Shown: positions 7,190 to 16,770 of the stretch, piece after piece | How positions within the stretch are numbered: the stretch's first letter is position 1 | Layout: every line of letters starts with the position of its first letter | Assembly: GCF_052030545.1 (NCBI RefSeq) | Contig: NZ_JBPDIH010000017.1 | Location: 1 to 31,089, forward strand | Origin: CANMXU01 sp052030545 | Lineage (GTDB): Bacteria; Pseudomonadota; Gammaproteobacteria; Enterobacterales; Alteromonadaceae | Direction: 5' to 3' | DNA: 31,089 nucleotides | The notes under the pieces: model-generated | Told to the model about the DNA's origin: nothing | Seen by the model: only the letters and a program-made list of their open reading frames with translations | Database searches by the model: none | Position numbers and translations under genes: made by a program

Positions 7190-8371
7190 ATGCCTAAATT
7201 GCCTATTTTAATTGCCACTTTTTGTTTCATTCTCGCGGGTTGTCAAGAAGAAGTTATCCCGCCTGTTCCACCAAAAGTTGTTGTCAAAACGGTTCAACAA
7301 GAAACCGTACCTGTTTACGGTACTTATATTGGCTCAACCAGCCCATCGCTCGATGTTGAAGTGCGAGCAAGGGTGACGGGTTATGTCGAACGTGTTGAAT
7401 TTGTTGAAGGCAGCTGGGTTGAGTCAGGGCAAATATTATATGTAATTGACGATAAACCGTATCAGGCAAAACGAAAGCGTGTCGCTGCGCAGCTAGAAAA
7501 AGATAAAGCTGCATTTGAAAAAGCCAAGCGCGACGTCGTGCGTTTAAAACCACTTTACGAGCAAGATGCCGCAAGTCAACTTGATTACGACAACGCTTTG
7601 TCTGCTCAAGAACAAGCACACGCCATGGTAATGTCGTCGCAAGCAAATTTAGATGAGGTCGACCTAGAGTTAAGCTACACCCAAGTTAAAGCGCCTATTA
7701 GCGGCATGGTTGGCGGATCGTTAGCCGATATTGGCGCATTAGTTGGCAGTGGTGGTATTTCGCTATTAACCACAGTTCAACAAATAGACCCAATTTACGT
7801 GAACTTTAATATGTCGTCGCTGGATTATTTAAATGCTCGCCGACGCATGAACACCTTAATTGAAAAACAAAAAGCAGAAGAGCAAGGCAAGGCCTTGGGT
7901 GGTTTTGTCCGCATTACGTTACCCGATGACAGTGAATATAAATACTGGGGCGATGTTAGCTTTACAGATCCTAAAGTAAACCCTAAAACAGGCACTTTCA
8001 AAGTGCGTGCGGTGTTACCTAATCCGGATAGCGAATTGTTACCAGGGCAATATACCAGCGCACGCATTCGCTTAACCGAGTTTCGAGATTCAGTGGTTAT
8101 TGCTGAAGAAGCAGTACGTGTTGAACAAGGCGGTTTATACGTTATGGTCGTTATGCCAGATAATACCGTTGAACATAGATTTGTGATGGTAAAACACTAT
8201 GGCGAACAGGGCTTGGTTATCGATTCTGGTTTAAATCAAGGTGAAAAAATCATTGTTGAAGGGCAGCATCGTGCCCGTCACGGACAACTTGTAAAACCGC
8301 TTACCGAAGCAGAATATCAACAAGAAAAAGAAGCACAACGTAGCGTAAAACCTGAGCAGGGAGAGCAATAG
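7190..8371 (+). CDS. RND efflux periplasmic adaptor (MFP) lipoprotein
   Basis: This membrane-fusion protein links an inner-membrane RND pump to an outer-membrane channel. The 393-aa product has a lipoprotein signal with lipobox LAGC (Cys18). Next come the first half of a barrel-sandwich/lipoyl domain (VEVRARVTGYVERV, about 57-70), an alpha-helical hairpin at about 93-160, the returning lipoyl half (TQVKAPISGMVGG, about 164-176), a beta-barrel domain and a membrane-proximal domain. It belongs to the AcrA/MexA/MexE group. It is the first gene of a three-gene operon, its stop overlapping the pump start by one base. No regulator gene is adjacent. Confidence 0.95.
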   Translation: MPKLPILIATFCFILAGCQEEVIPPVPPKVVVKTVQQETVPVYGTYIGSTSPSLDVEVRARVTGYVERVEFVEGSWVESGQILYVIDDKPYQAKRKRVAAQLEKDKAAFEKAKRDVVRLKPLYEQDAASQLDYDNALSAQEQAHAMVMSSQANLDEVDLELSYTQVKAPISGMVGGSLADIGALVGSGGISLLTTVQQIDPIYVNFNMSSLDYLNARRRMNTLIEKQKAEEQGKALGGFVRITLPDDSEYKYWGDVSFTDPKVNPKTGTFKVRAVLPNPDSELLPGQYTSARIRLTEFRDSVVIAEEAVRVEQGGLYVMVVMPDNTVEHRFVMVKHYGEQGLVIDSGLNQGEKIIVEGQHRARHGQLVKPLTEAEYQQEKEAQRSVKPEQGEQ

Positions 8372-11300
8372 TGTTTTCTCATTACTTTATTAAAAAGCCG
8401 ATATTTGCCAGCGTTATTTCCATAGTTATTGTGTTAACCGGTTTAGTTTCTTTATTGAGTTTACCGATAGATCAATACCCCAATATTGCGCCGCCACAAG
8501 TTAAAGTGTCAGCCTCTTTTTCGGGTGCTACCGCAAGCGTTGCCTCAGAATCTGTGGGTGTGCCATTAGAGCAAGAATTAAACGGCACTCCAAATATGAT
8601 TTATATGGAGTCTAAATCGACCAATTCAGGCAGTACCGGCATAACCGTTACCTTTGAAGTAGGCACCGATGCAGATCTTGCCGCCGTCGATGTGCAAAAC
8701 ACAGCTAGCCAAGCCGGCGCAGACTTACCTGTTGACGTACAGCAAAATGGTGTAACGGTTTCGACCGAAAGTTCAGTTGAGCTATTAAAAATAGCATTGA
8801 CCTCTGATGATGAAAAATATAACGACATCTATTTAAGTAATTACGCATCGATCAATATTCAAGCGGCATTAAAACGTATCCCCGGCGTTGGCCGAGTGCG
8901 CAATACAGGTTCGCGTAGTTATTCAATGCGCATTTGGCTTCGCCCTGATCGCATGGCCGGTTATGGCTTAACAGTTACCGATGTTAGAAATTCAATCAAA
9001 GAACAAAACAAAGAAGCCGCCGCTGGTAATATTGGCGCACAACCGATGAACGAAGCCATTAAACTTAACTTTCCCATTAATGCTCAAGGGCGCTTTAATA
9101 AAGTCGAAGACTTTAAAAATATTATGGTAAAAGTAGATCCCGACGGTTCAGTAATCCGCTTGCGCGATATTGCTGAAATTGAATTAGGCTCTTCCGCTTA
9201 TACCCTACAATCGAATTTAAATGGTCAACCAGCAACCATCTTACAAATTTTTATGTTGCCCGGCTCTAATGCGCTAGAGGTCACTAAAAGCGTCAAAGAT
9301 GAAATGGCAAAATTAGCCAAATCATTTCCGAAAGGCTTACAGTGGGTCAGTTTTTATGATGCATCAGAGTTTATCGAACTTTCCATTGATGAAGTTAAAA
9401 CCACCTTGTTCCAAGCTCTGGTCTTAGTTATTTTAGTGGTATTTTTGTTTTTACAAAATTGGCGCACTACCTTAATTCCTGCGTTAGCTGTTCCGGTTTC
9501 GATCATCGGTACCTTTATCGCCCTCGCCTCATTCGGTTTAACCATCAATACCATTAGTTTATTGGCGCTGGTATTAGCGATAGGTATTGTTGTTGATGAC
9601 GCCATTGTTGTGGTTGAAAGTGTCGAGCGCATATTAAACGAACAAAAAGAGCAAGGGCAAACATCTTCGGTATTCCAAGCAACTAAACAAGCCATGACCG
9701 AATTATCGGGCGCATTAGTGGCAACATCATTAGTATTAGCCGCAGTATTTGTACCCGTATCGTTTTTAGCCGGCATCACCGGCATTATGTATCGTGAATT
9801 TGCTATCGCCATCACAGTAGCTGTACTTATTTCAACCTTAGTTGCCTTAACACTTAGCCCAGCTTTGTGTGTGTTATTTTTAAAAGCCGATCAACCTGCT
9901 AGTCAAAACCGAGTTTTTTCATGGTTTAACCAAAAAATTGATCAGTTAGGGCAAAAATATACTTATTTAGTTAAGCTGACATGTCTGCATGCAAAGCGCA
10001 GTTATTTAGCATTTTTTATGGTATTAATCGGTTGCTGGTTTATTTTTTCATCTTTACCAACTGGTTTTATTCCACAAGAAGATCAAGGGCGATTTTTTGT
10101 TGATATCACCTTACCTGACGCTGCAACGGTAACTCGTACTAACAAGGTAATAGCTGAAGCTGAAAGCCATATTTTAGCGCACGACGCAGTTGCTTATTCA
10201 TTTTCACTTGCAGGTGAAAATAGACGCGCAGGCGGCGGGCAAGCTAATGGGCAACTCGAAGTTATTTTAAAACCATGGGCTTATCGCGCCGATAAAAATT
10301 ACAGCGTTAGCCAAGTGCTAGAGGAAATAAAGCAAAAACTTGAGACAATTCCAACCGCACAATTTAACGCTTATCAACCTTCGGCCGTATCGGGTGTTGG
10401 CTCTGGCTCAGGCGTAGAATTGGCACTGCAAGATAGAAGCGGGGCAAATTTTGAAGGTTTAATGGAAACCTTAAATCAATTTTTAGATGAATTAAATCGA
10501 CAACCTGAAATATCAAAAGCCTCTAGTCCAGTACAAGCTAAAGTGCCGCAATTATTTTTAGAAGTTGACCGAGAAATGGCGATGGCACTTGAAGTGCCGA
10601 TTGCTGATGTTTATAGCACCATGCAAGTATTAACCGGCTCTTCAACCATAAACGACTTTAACTTGTTTGGCCGAGTTTACCGCGTGAAAATGCAAGCTAG
10701 TGAAGAATTTAGGGCTCGACCTGCCGATTTAAATAATTACTACGTGCGCAGTGGTAATGGCGCTATGGTACCGCTAAATGTATTAGCTAAAATTAGTTTA
10801 ACGACTGGGCCTTCTGCCATTAACCGCTACAATTTATTTTCTAGCGCAAGTATTAATGCCACACCTGCAGCAGGTTATTCGAGTGGTGATGTGATTACCG
10901 CCATAGACAGAGTGGCAGAAAAACTATTACCACAAGGTATGGGTTATGAATGGACCGGATTAACCTATCAAGAAATAAAATCATCCGGACAAATGAATAC
11001 CGCGCTACTGCTCGCACTGGTTTTTGTTTTCTTATTTTTAGCCGCACTTTATGAAAGCTGGACCTTACCAATTGCAGTATTGCTGATTTCGCCAATTGCG
11101 ATGTTAGGCGCCAGCTTGACAGTTTGGTTAGTCGGGATTGAAAACAATCTATTCTTCCAAGTCGCCTTTATTGCCTTAATCGGCCTTGCCGCCAAGAACT
11201 CTATTTTAATTGTTGAAGTGGCTAATCAATTTTATCGCAGTGGTTTATCCGCGCAGCAAGCTGCCTTTCAAGCCGCAAGTGTCAGATTTAGACCCATAAT

Positions 11301-11505
11301 GATGACAGCTGCTTCGTTTATTCTTGGGGTATTGCCGCTGATATTAGCTGCGGGACCCGGAGCCGTCAGCCGGCAATCCATTTCTTACCCAATATTAGGC
11401 GGCATGGTATTAGCAAGTACTATAGGTATTGTATTGGTGCCCTTATTTTTCATTACCGTAGCACGTTTTGTGAAAGTAAAACTTGAGGGTGAAGCTAATG
11501 CATAA
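8371..11505 (+). CDS. RND efflux pump, HAE1 (AcrB/MexF) family
   Basis: This 1044-aa inner-membrane proton-drug antiporter pairs with the adaptor before it and the channel after it. The N-terminus (YFIKKPIFASVISIV, then LPIDQYPNIAPP) is typical of hydrophobe/amphiphile exporters. Proton-relay residues are present: Asp409-Asp410 in TM4 and Lys942 in the GLAAKNSILIVE segment of TM10. Two large periplasmic loops and twelve membrane helices are expected from length and pattern. The start is GTG 8371, preceded by AGGGAGAG and overlapping the adaptor stop by one base. Overall it resembles the MexF branch, but the substrate cannot be predicted reliably. Confidence 0.96.
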   Translation: MFSHYFIKKPIFASVISIVIVLTGLVSLLSLPIDQYPNIAPPQVKVSASFSGATASVASESVGVPLEQELNGTPNMIYMESKSTNSGSTGITVTFEVGTDADLAAVDVQNTASQAGADLPVDVQQNGVTVSTESSVELLKIALTSDDEKYNDIYLSNYASINIQAALKRIPGVGRVRNTGSRSYSMRIWLRPDRMAGYGLTVTDVRNSIKEQNKEAAAGNIGAQPMNEAIKLNFPINAQGRFNKVEDFKNIMVKVDPDGSVIRLRDIAEIELGSSAYTLQSNLNGQPATILQIFMLPGSNALEVTKSVKDEMAKLAKSFPKGLQWVSFYDASEFIELSIDEVKTTLFQALVLVILVVFLFLQNWRTTLIPALAVPVSIIGTFIALASFGLTINTISLLALVLAIGIVVDDAIVVVESVERILNEQKEQGQTSSVFQATKQAMTELSGALVATSLVLAAVFVPVSFLAGITGIMYREFAIAITVAVLISTLVALTLSPALCVLFLKADQPASQNRVFSWFNQKIDQLGQKYTYLVKLTCLHAKRSYLAFFMVLIGCWFIFSSLPTGFIPQEDQGRFFVDITLPDAATVTRTNKVIAEAESHILAHDAVAYSFSLAGENRRAGGGQANGQLEVILKPWAYRADKNYSVSQVLEEIKQKLETIPTAQFNAYQPSAVSGVGSGSGVELALQDRSGANFEGLMETLNQFLDELNRQPEISKASSPVQAKVPQLFLEVDREMAMALEVPIADVYSTMQVLTGSSTINDFNLFGRVYRVKMQASEEFRARPADLNNYYVRSGNGAMVPLNVLAKISLTTGPSAINRYNLFSSASINATPAAGYSSGDVITAIDRVAEKLLPQGMGYEWTGLTYQEIKSSGQMNTALLLALVFVFLFLAALYESWTLPIAVLLISPIAMLGASLTVWLVGIENNLFFQVAFIALIGLAAKNSILIVEVANQFYRSGLSAQQAAFQAASVRFRPIMMTAASFILGVLPLILAAGPGAVSRQSISYPILGGMVLASTIGIVLVPLFFITVARFVKVKLEGEANA

Positions 11506-12901
11506 ATACTTAATGAATTCAGCTATCGCACTGGCGATTACAGGTTGTACTGTTGGTCCTAATTTTGAAAAACCTGAGCTTGCTACGCCAGCGACTTTTC
11601 AAGGAGTACAAGACTACACAGTTGCCAACAGCCCCGCCTTATTGAGTTGGCAGCAAGTCTACCAAGACCCTTATTTAAAAATGCTCATTGAAAAAGCACT
11701 GCAAAATAATTACGACTTAAATATCGCTATTTCACGTATCAAAGAAGCAAAAGCACTGGCCAATATGGCCGATGCAGATTACTACCCAAGTATTGGTTTA
11801 ATGGTCGAAAGTGAACGCACGTCAGAAGACGGCGGCGACAGTCTAGAGAGTACTCATCAGTTAAAAGGCCAGTTTGAGTGGAGTATTGACCTTTTTGGCT
11901 ACAACCGCCGAGCAAGCGAAGCGGCGTGGGCAGAGCTAACTGCACTTGGCCAAGCAAGGTACATTGTTGAAATGAACTTGGTTGCTGAAGTTGCAAGCAC
12001 CTATTTTGAACTTAAAGATCTTGATGAGAAAATTCAGCTGAGCCAAAGCACCATCGTCTTGCGTGAACGTGCATTAGACATTGCGATACTTCGCAAGAAA
12101 AATGGTGTAATTTCTGGCCTAGATGTGAAGCAAACCGAAGTAGAGCTTGAGTCTGCCAAAGTCACTATTCCACAATTTCAATTACAGCGTCTCGAAACCA
12201 TTAACCGCTTAAAGTTATTATTAGCAGACGAAAGCATTAACATCGAAGACAGCATCGGATTAATGGAACAAGTTGTGCCCGAAAATGTGCCTATCGGCAT
12301 TCCAGCAGATGTCTTAAAACGTCGTCCTGATGTTTTACAAATAGAAGCTGAATTGCATGCCGCAACGGCAAAAGTTGGTATGGCAACCGCAAACATGCTG
12401 CCGAAAATCACCTTAACCAGTGACTTTGGTTTTGAAAGTGCTGAGCTGTCGAACTTAATCTCTGGCAACAGTGTTTATTGGGATGTGATCGGTGGTTTAA
12501 CGCAACCGCTATTTAATGCCGGTAAACTCAAAAACGATTTAACAGCGCAAGAAGAGCGTGCCTATCAAGCTTTGCTAAATTATCAAAAAGTAGTCACTAA
12601 TGCCTTTTTAGATGTCAGTAATCAATTGATGGCATTTCAATCAAGCCAAAGCATTTATTTGGCACAAGAAAAATTACTCGCGGCTTCTAAAGAATACGAA
12701 CGTTTGGCGCGATTACGGTATCGAAACGGTGTTGCTAGCTCGTTAGATTTTATGGACGCTCAACGTGCCTTATTTGACGCTCAGCTATCACTAAGTTCCG
12801 CTAAGAAAGATCGCTTATTGGCATTTGTGAACTTATATCGCGCGCTAGGTGGTGGCTGGCAAATAGCCGAACCTAAAAGTGACCCTGAAACAAATAGCTA
12901 A
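11498..12901 (+). CDS. Outer-membrane efflux channel lipoprotein (OprM/NodT family)
   Basis: This TolC-like outer-membrane factor completes the tripartite pump. The 467-aa product starts at ATG 11498, with GAGGGTGA well placed upstream, and overlaps the pump gene by 8 nt. A TTG further upstream is less likely. A signal sequence ends at Cys17 in ITGC, followed by TVGPNFEKP, the usual start of OprM/NodT proteins. Two OEP repeats follow, with long helices such as VAEVASTYFELKDL and VPIGIPADVLKRRPDVLQ, the latter a family hallmark. It is the last gene of the operon and is followed by a terminator. Confidence 0.95.
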   Translation: MHKYLMNSAIALAITGCTVGPNFEKPELATPATFQGVQDYTVANSPALLSWQQVYQDPYLKMLIEKALQNNYDLNIAISRIKEAKALANMADADYYPSIGLMVESERTSEDGGDSLESTHQLKGQFEWSIDLFGYNRRASEAAWAELTALGQARYIVEMNLVAEVASTYFELKDLDEKIQLSQSTIVLRERALDIAILRKKNGVISGLDVKQTEVELESAKVTIPQFQLQRLETINRLKLLLADESINIEDSIGLMEQVVPENVPIGIPADVLKRRPDVLQIEAELHAATAKVGMATANMLPKITLTSDFGFESAELSNLISGNSVYWDVIGGLTQPLFNAGKLKNDLTAQEERAYQALLNYQKVVTNAFLDVSNQLMAFQSSQSIYLAQEKLLAASKEYERLARLRYRNGVASSLDFMDAQRALFDAQLSLSSAKKDRLLAFVNLYRALGGGWQIAEPKSDPETNS

Positions 12902-12934
12902 TAGTTAATAGTTAATAAATAGTAGTACCAATAA

Positions 12935-12970
12935 AAAAGCGCGGAATAGTAGTGACTATACCGCGCTTTT
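12935..12970. terminator. Bidirectional terminator between efflux operon and nos cluster
   Basis: A 16-bp stem with one internal mismatch (AAAAGCGCGG-A-ATAGT / ACTAT-A-CCGCGCTTTT) and a 4-nt loop lies between the convergent ends of the channel gene and nosL. A- and T-runs flank both sides. Confidence 0.85.
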
Positions 12971-13021
12971 ACTATTTATTTTTTTGCTACTTGCTACTGA
13001 TTTTGTCTAAAACTAGCCTGC

Positions 13022-13531
13022 TTAAAGCAATACCGCCAAGTCGATTTCTTCAAAACTTAAGACGTTACCGCCAAATTCTTTCGCGAAAGCTTTGGCGTCG
13101 GCTTCTTTGCTAAAGCTCGCTAGGGTTTGCCCCATAGCACCTGTTTTTTCAGAGCCAGCCACAAACCACGCTTTGCGAGCATCAATAAAAAATTCATCTT
13201 TGGGTGCATCCCACGGCATTTTACTCATATCGTGCACTAACATAGTGGTAACGTTACGTTTGTTTTCTGGGTCTAAGTAGTGGCTAAACATGTCGCGGGT
13301 CGAGCAAAACTTTTTCACTTGTTTGCCACTTTCTTCAGTGACGCCTTTTTGAAACAACTCCCCTTTAGGGCCAGAAAAATTACTGATGATCATGCCGCAT
13401 AAGTGACATTCGTCAGCGGCTTCAATTTTTACCGCTTGATGCAACATTTGTTTTTGCTCTGCTTTATCTGAACATGCGCTCATTAGCAACGCGGCGGCTA
13501 AGGTAATTCCAAGAGTATTGATAAATTTCAT
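13022..13531 (-). CDS. nosL: NosL copper-binding lipoprotein
   Basis: NosL is a periplasmic Cu(I) chaperone that delivers copper to the NosDFY complex for assembly of the CuZ centre of nitrous-oxide reductase. The 169-aa product has a lipoprotein signal ending at Cys20 (MSAC). The NosL hallmark CHLCGMII follows at 42-49, with a CxxC pair and Met47, and later come KFCSTRDMF and MPWDAPKDEFFIDA segments. The C-terminal AKAFAKEFGG element is shared by NosL relatives. It overlaps nosY by one base (TAATG), so translation is coupled. It is the last gene of nosRZDFYL. Confidence 0.95.
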   Translation of the reverse strand: MKFINTLGITLAAALLMSACSDKAEQKQMLHQAVKIEAADECHLCGMIISNFSGPKGELFQKGVTEESGKQVKKFCSTRDMFSHYLDPENKRNVTTMLVHDMSKMPWDAPKDEFFIDARKAWFVAGSEKTGAMGQTLASFSKEADAKAFAKEFGGNVLSFEEIDLAVLL

Positions 13532-14349
13532 TACAGTTTTTTCTTCCTAAAAATAAATATCGCTGCTGTTAAAGGTAACACTACCCAAGCGATTAAAATG
13601 CTAAAAAGTTGCCCTTGGGAAAGGCTAGAGTTTATCGCAATGGCCAATGCGCCATTAACGTCGCTACTGTCAAGGCCTGCAAGATTGACTAAACGAAAAA
13701 TATCTGCCGGATTTAACATCATTAATTGCGTTAAACCTTGCTGACTAATGCCTTGTTCGACACCCACAAGTAAAGCAAGCAATGCTAAGTCAAACGCTAA
13801 TGCAAACAAAAACCAAGTGATCAGTGCAAAGCCCGCTGCTTTTGATTTTTCGCTAACCATTAAACTAATTAAATAGGCAATCGCGGTAAAGCTTAGTCCT
13901 AATAAAATAGCGCTAAAAATGAAAGTCGCAAAAGTACTGATGACGGCATCATCTTCTAATTGGAAAAACAACAATAACGCTGAAGCGCCAAAACCGAGTA
14001 ATGTCGCTAAAGCAATAATTCCGCCTTGGCCTAAAAATTTACCTAACACCAATTGGCTTTTACTAAGTGGGTAGGTCAATAACAATAATAAGGTGCCGCC
14101 TTCTTGCTCACCAACAAAACTATCATAACTAAGTAATAAGGCGATAAGCGGAATAAGAAATACCGCTAAGCTGGCTAAACTGGCGACTGTGGTTGACAGT
14201 GATGCTATGCCTAACGTGCCCGACGCCGCAGAGCCAAAATACGTTAGCCCGACAGATAAGATAGCAAAAATAACAGTAATAGATACCAGCCAGCGGTTAC
14301 GCAAGCCATCATGAAATTCTTTATTGGCAACGGTTAATATTTGCTTCAT
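13531..14349 (-). CDS. nosY: NosY ABC transporter permease
   Basis: NosY is the membrane subunit of the NosDFY ABC complex used in NosZ maturation. The 272-aa protein starts NKEFHDGLRNRWLVS, typical of ABC-2 permeases. It shows about six hydrophobic segments, and the DSFVGEQEGGTLLLLLTYP motif between segments 2 and 3 is characteristic of NosY and related permeases. The gene overlaps nosF upstream and nosL downstream by one base each (TAATG at both junctions). Confidence 0.94.
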   Translation of the reverse strand: MKQILTVANKEFHDGLRNRWLVSITVIFAILSVGLTYFGSAASGTLGIASLSTTVASLASLAVFLIPLIALLLSYDSFVGEQEGGTLLLLLTYPLSKSQLVLGKFLGQGGIIALATLLGFGASALLLFFQLEDDAVISTFATFIFSAILLGLSFTAIAYLISLMVSEKSKAAGFALITWFLFALAFDLALLALLVGVEQGISQQGLTQLMMLNPADIFRLVNLAGLDSSDVNGALAIAINSSLSQGQLFSILIAWVVLPLTAAIFIFRKKKL

Positions 14350-15272
14350 TACCTTTGCGCTCCTGTACTTTTGCCTTTGTTTAACGATAAAAAATGCTGA
14401 TAAACTTTCTCTAAATTAGCGGGTTCAACGTCGATATCACCAATATCGTCATAACTCAATAAGTGCCTTAACGTTGCTAGCTTTTCATGCTCTGGTACAT
14501 GTAAGACATTCGGTTGTTTAGTTAAAAACTCGGTTAGTTTCGAGTCTTGGCATACACTGCCATTTAAGCCCGAAGGTTTTATCACCACAGGTAAGTTCGC
14601 CTGTTTACGTAACTGTGCTAACGTGCCCATCGCCAAGACTTTACCAGATGAAAGGATCATGGCGCGGTCGATATGCTGTTCGACACCAGGTAAAACATGC
14701 GAACATAAAATAACGCTTGTACCTTGGTTTTTTAATTGATCAACGGTTTGGTAAAAGTCTGCGGTGGCAATGGGATCAAGTCCCACGGTTGGTTCATCAA
14801 GTAATAATAATTTGGGCTCGCCAATAAAGGCTTGCGCTAAACCTAGTCGTTGTCGCATACCTTTTGAATAGGTTTTCACCTGACGTTTCATCGCATGGGC
14901 AACACCTACTTGTTCTAATAAGGCAATCGCATGTTTTTTATCAAAACCTTTTAAACGAGCAAAATAGGTTAATACTTCTAAGCCGGTTAGTTGATCATAA
15001 AAACTCACGTTTTCAGGTAAGTAGCCGACTTTTTCGCGCATGTGCCATGCTTCTTTAGAGTCTGGTGCCACCCCCATCACATTAACTTTACCTGTTGATG
15101 GTGAAATTACCCCAAGGATCAATTTCATCATAGTGGTTTTGCCGGCACCATTGTGACCAAACAAGCCCAACACTTCGCCTTCGTTGAGGTTCATGGTGAC
15201 CGAAGTTAACGCATCAAGTTGCTTATAGCTTTTATTGACATCGGTTAACGAAACTAATGGAGAATTTGTCAT
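14349..15272 (-). CDS. nosF: NosF ABC transporter ATPase
   Basis: NosF powers the NosDFY complex. The 307-aa product has all ABC ATPase motifs: Walker A GHNGAGKTT at 39-47, signature YSKGMRQRLG at 135-144, Walker B LLLLDEP at 155-161 with Glu160, and the switch His192. The C-terminal ~80 residues form an accessory domain, as in other NosF proteins. The gene begins 10 nt after nosD and overlaps nosY by one base. The tight coupling and order identify it as NosF rather than a general drug exporter ATPase. Confidence 0.95.
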   Translation of the reverse strand: MTNSPLVSLTDVNKSYKQLDALTSVTMNLNEGEVLGLFGHNGAGKTTMMKLILGVISPSTGKVNVMGVAPDSKEAWHMREKVGYLPENVSFYDQLTGLEVLTYFARLKGFDKKHAIALLEQVGVAHAMKRQVKTYSKGMRQRLGLAQAFIGEPKLLLLDEPTVGLDPIATADFYQTVDQLKNQGTSVILCSHVLPGVEQHIDRAMILSSGKVLAMGTLAQLRKQANLPVVIKPSGLNGSVCQDSKLTEFLTKQPNVLHVPEHEKLATLRHLLSYDDIGDIDVEPANLEKVYQHFLSLNKGKSTGAQR

Positions 15273-15282
15273 TTATACGTCC

Positions 15283-16623
15283 TTAATCAGCAGTGATTGC
15301 TTGCTGCGGTGAAACTGCTGTTTTTTGAATATCTTCAAGCTGTGGTTGGCGCATCAGGGGGAAACTGTCTTTAACGCCTGGCGGCTTTAATACCGGAAAC
15401 TGACGTTGGATCCAACGCAATATAATGACGGCGGGGCTGTCCATCAACATTTTCATTTCAGGGTATTGCCAAACAAGTTTATCGATGCCGTCGTTTGGTT
15501 CAAAAACCACATCACCAATATTGTCACTGTCCATATCCCAACCGAGATAATTGCTCCAATAATTGCCCTTACCTTCATGGCTCCACTCTTCTTTGCGATT
15601 AACCACGTATTTCACTTGGATCGGGTTATTAATAAAGCTATTACCGTATACTTTTGCTTTTTCTGAGCCAGCGGTTAAGTGAATACCAATTTCGGCAGTA
15701 TCGACCACGTTACCCGCAATGGTATTGTAGCCCGAGTTATAAACAAACAAGCCTTTGCCATCACGACCTAATACTTTGTTTTCAGGTTTGGTCCAAACAT
15801 TTTTAATGTGATTATTCTCAAAGGTCGATTGGGTAATAAAATTAAGTAAAAAGCCATAATCTTCACTATCTCGGGTTTTGTTACCAATAATAGTTAAGCG
15901 TCTTGAGCTCATTAGCGCATAGCCCGCTCGGGTATTATACGCCTCGTTATAAAGTACAGAGTTATCATATGAGTACATATAGTGAATGCCATAACGTAGG
16001 TCATGCATGGTATTTTTTTCGATAATATTATTGCGACTGTTGATGACATAAATACCGTCACGCACTTTGAAAGTTTCATTGCCATACACATGGGCTTTTT
16101 GCACGTTAGATAATTGAATGCCGTTGCCACGATCTGCCGATCGCAAACTGGTGTTACCTGAAATAGTATTGCCAAATACCTTTAGCTCGCTCGCTTTGTA
16201 AAACCACAAGCCAAAACCATCGCCAGCAAGGGTATTATTTTTGATTACCAAACCCGTAGACTCGGTGTTGGCATAAATACCTGAATGTTGTTCGGTTAAG
16301 TCGCTACCCCAATTTTTAATCGATAAGTTGTCTATAGTGATATTTTTGTTGATTAGCTCCAAACCATGACCGTCACCTTGTGCGTCGATGATCACTCCTT
16401 CTTCACCACGTAGGGTTATTTGGTGTTTAACAACAAAATTTCCCAAATAGTTACCCGCTGAGAGCACGATAATATCGCCATCTTTGGCGTTATCAAGTTG
16501 CTGCTGTAAATCATCATTTGGGGAGATTTGCCACGTTTTGGCGTTAAGCGACAATGAGACTAAGCCCAAGCAACAGAGGAAGGCAAAATACGTTAAGCCT
16601 GTATAGCAAGTTCTAAATTTCAC
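15283..16623 (-). CDS. nosD: NosD periplasmic beta-helix maturation protein
   Basis: NosD is the periplasmic part of the NosDFY machine that receives copper from NosL and acts on apo-NosZ. The 446-aa product has a signal peptide (about 1-28). A right-handed parallel beta-helix of CASH-type repeats follows over about 50-340, visible as recurring short turns with N-x-I/V units such as NNTLAGDGFG, GNTISGN, ENNHIKN and GNVVD. The C-terminal part is less repetitive and includes WSNYLGWDMDSDNIGD, a conserved NosD segment. nosD is separated from nosZ by 147 nt holding a strong hairpin and is followed closely by nosF. Confidence 0.95.
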   Translation of the reverse strand: MKFRTCYTGLTYFAFLCCLGLVSLSLNAKTWQISPNDDLQQQLDNAKDGDIIVLSAGNYLGNFVVKHQITLRGEEGVIIDAQGDGHGLELINKNITIDNLSIKNWGSDLTEQHSGIYANTESTGLVIKNNTLAGDGFGLWFYKASELKVFGNTISGNTSLRSADRGNGIQLSNVQKAHVYGNETFKVRDGIYVINSRNNIIEKNTMHDLRYGIHYMYSYDNSVLYNEAYNTRAGYALMSSRRLTIIGNKTRDSEDYGFLLNFITQSTFENNHIKNVWTKPENKVLGRDGKGLFVYNSGYNTIAGNVVDTAEIGIHLTAGSEKAKVYGNSFINNPIQVKYVVNRKEEWSHEGKGNYWSNYLGWDMDSDNIGDVVFEPNDGIDKLVWQYPEMKMLMDSPAVIILRWIQRQFPVLKPPGVKDSFPLMRQPQLEDIQKTAVSPQQAITAD

Positions 16624-16664
16624 TCAGGTGCCCTATTGGATTTAAACGATTCATATAAAGTAAA

Positions 16665-16696
16665 AAGAGCATAACACTTTTAGATGTTATGCTCTT
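16665..16696 (-). terminator. Hairpin between nosZ and nosD (terminator or processing element)
   Basis: A perfect 12-bp stem (AAGAGCATAACA / TGTTATGCTCTT) with an 8-nt loop is followed on the minus strand by a T-run. It lies 74 nt after the nosZ stop and 41 nt before nosD. It may stop most nosZ transcripts, or protect the 3' end of a processed nosRZ message. No separate nosD promoter is evident in the short space left. Confidence 0.7.
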
Positions 16697-16770
16697 GATC
16701 TTGGTTAACTAAATAGCGCTTAGATTGATTTATGTCACATTAATATGACCATCAATTTCAGCTTAAGCTA

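Noticed and set aside
9354..9815. Open frame of 153 codons antisense to the RND pump gene
   Set aside because: It lies wholly inside a clear pump gene, has low-complexity Thr/Asn/Ala content and no ribosome-binding site.
12899..12926. Short tandem TTAATAG-like repeats after the efflux operon
   Set aside because: Only about three imperfect units, in AT-rich DNA; most likely chance or slippage without function.
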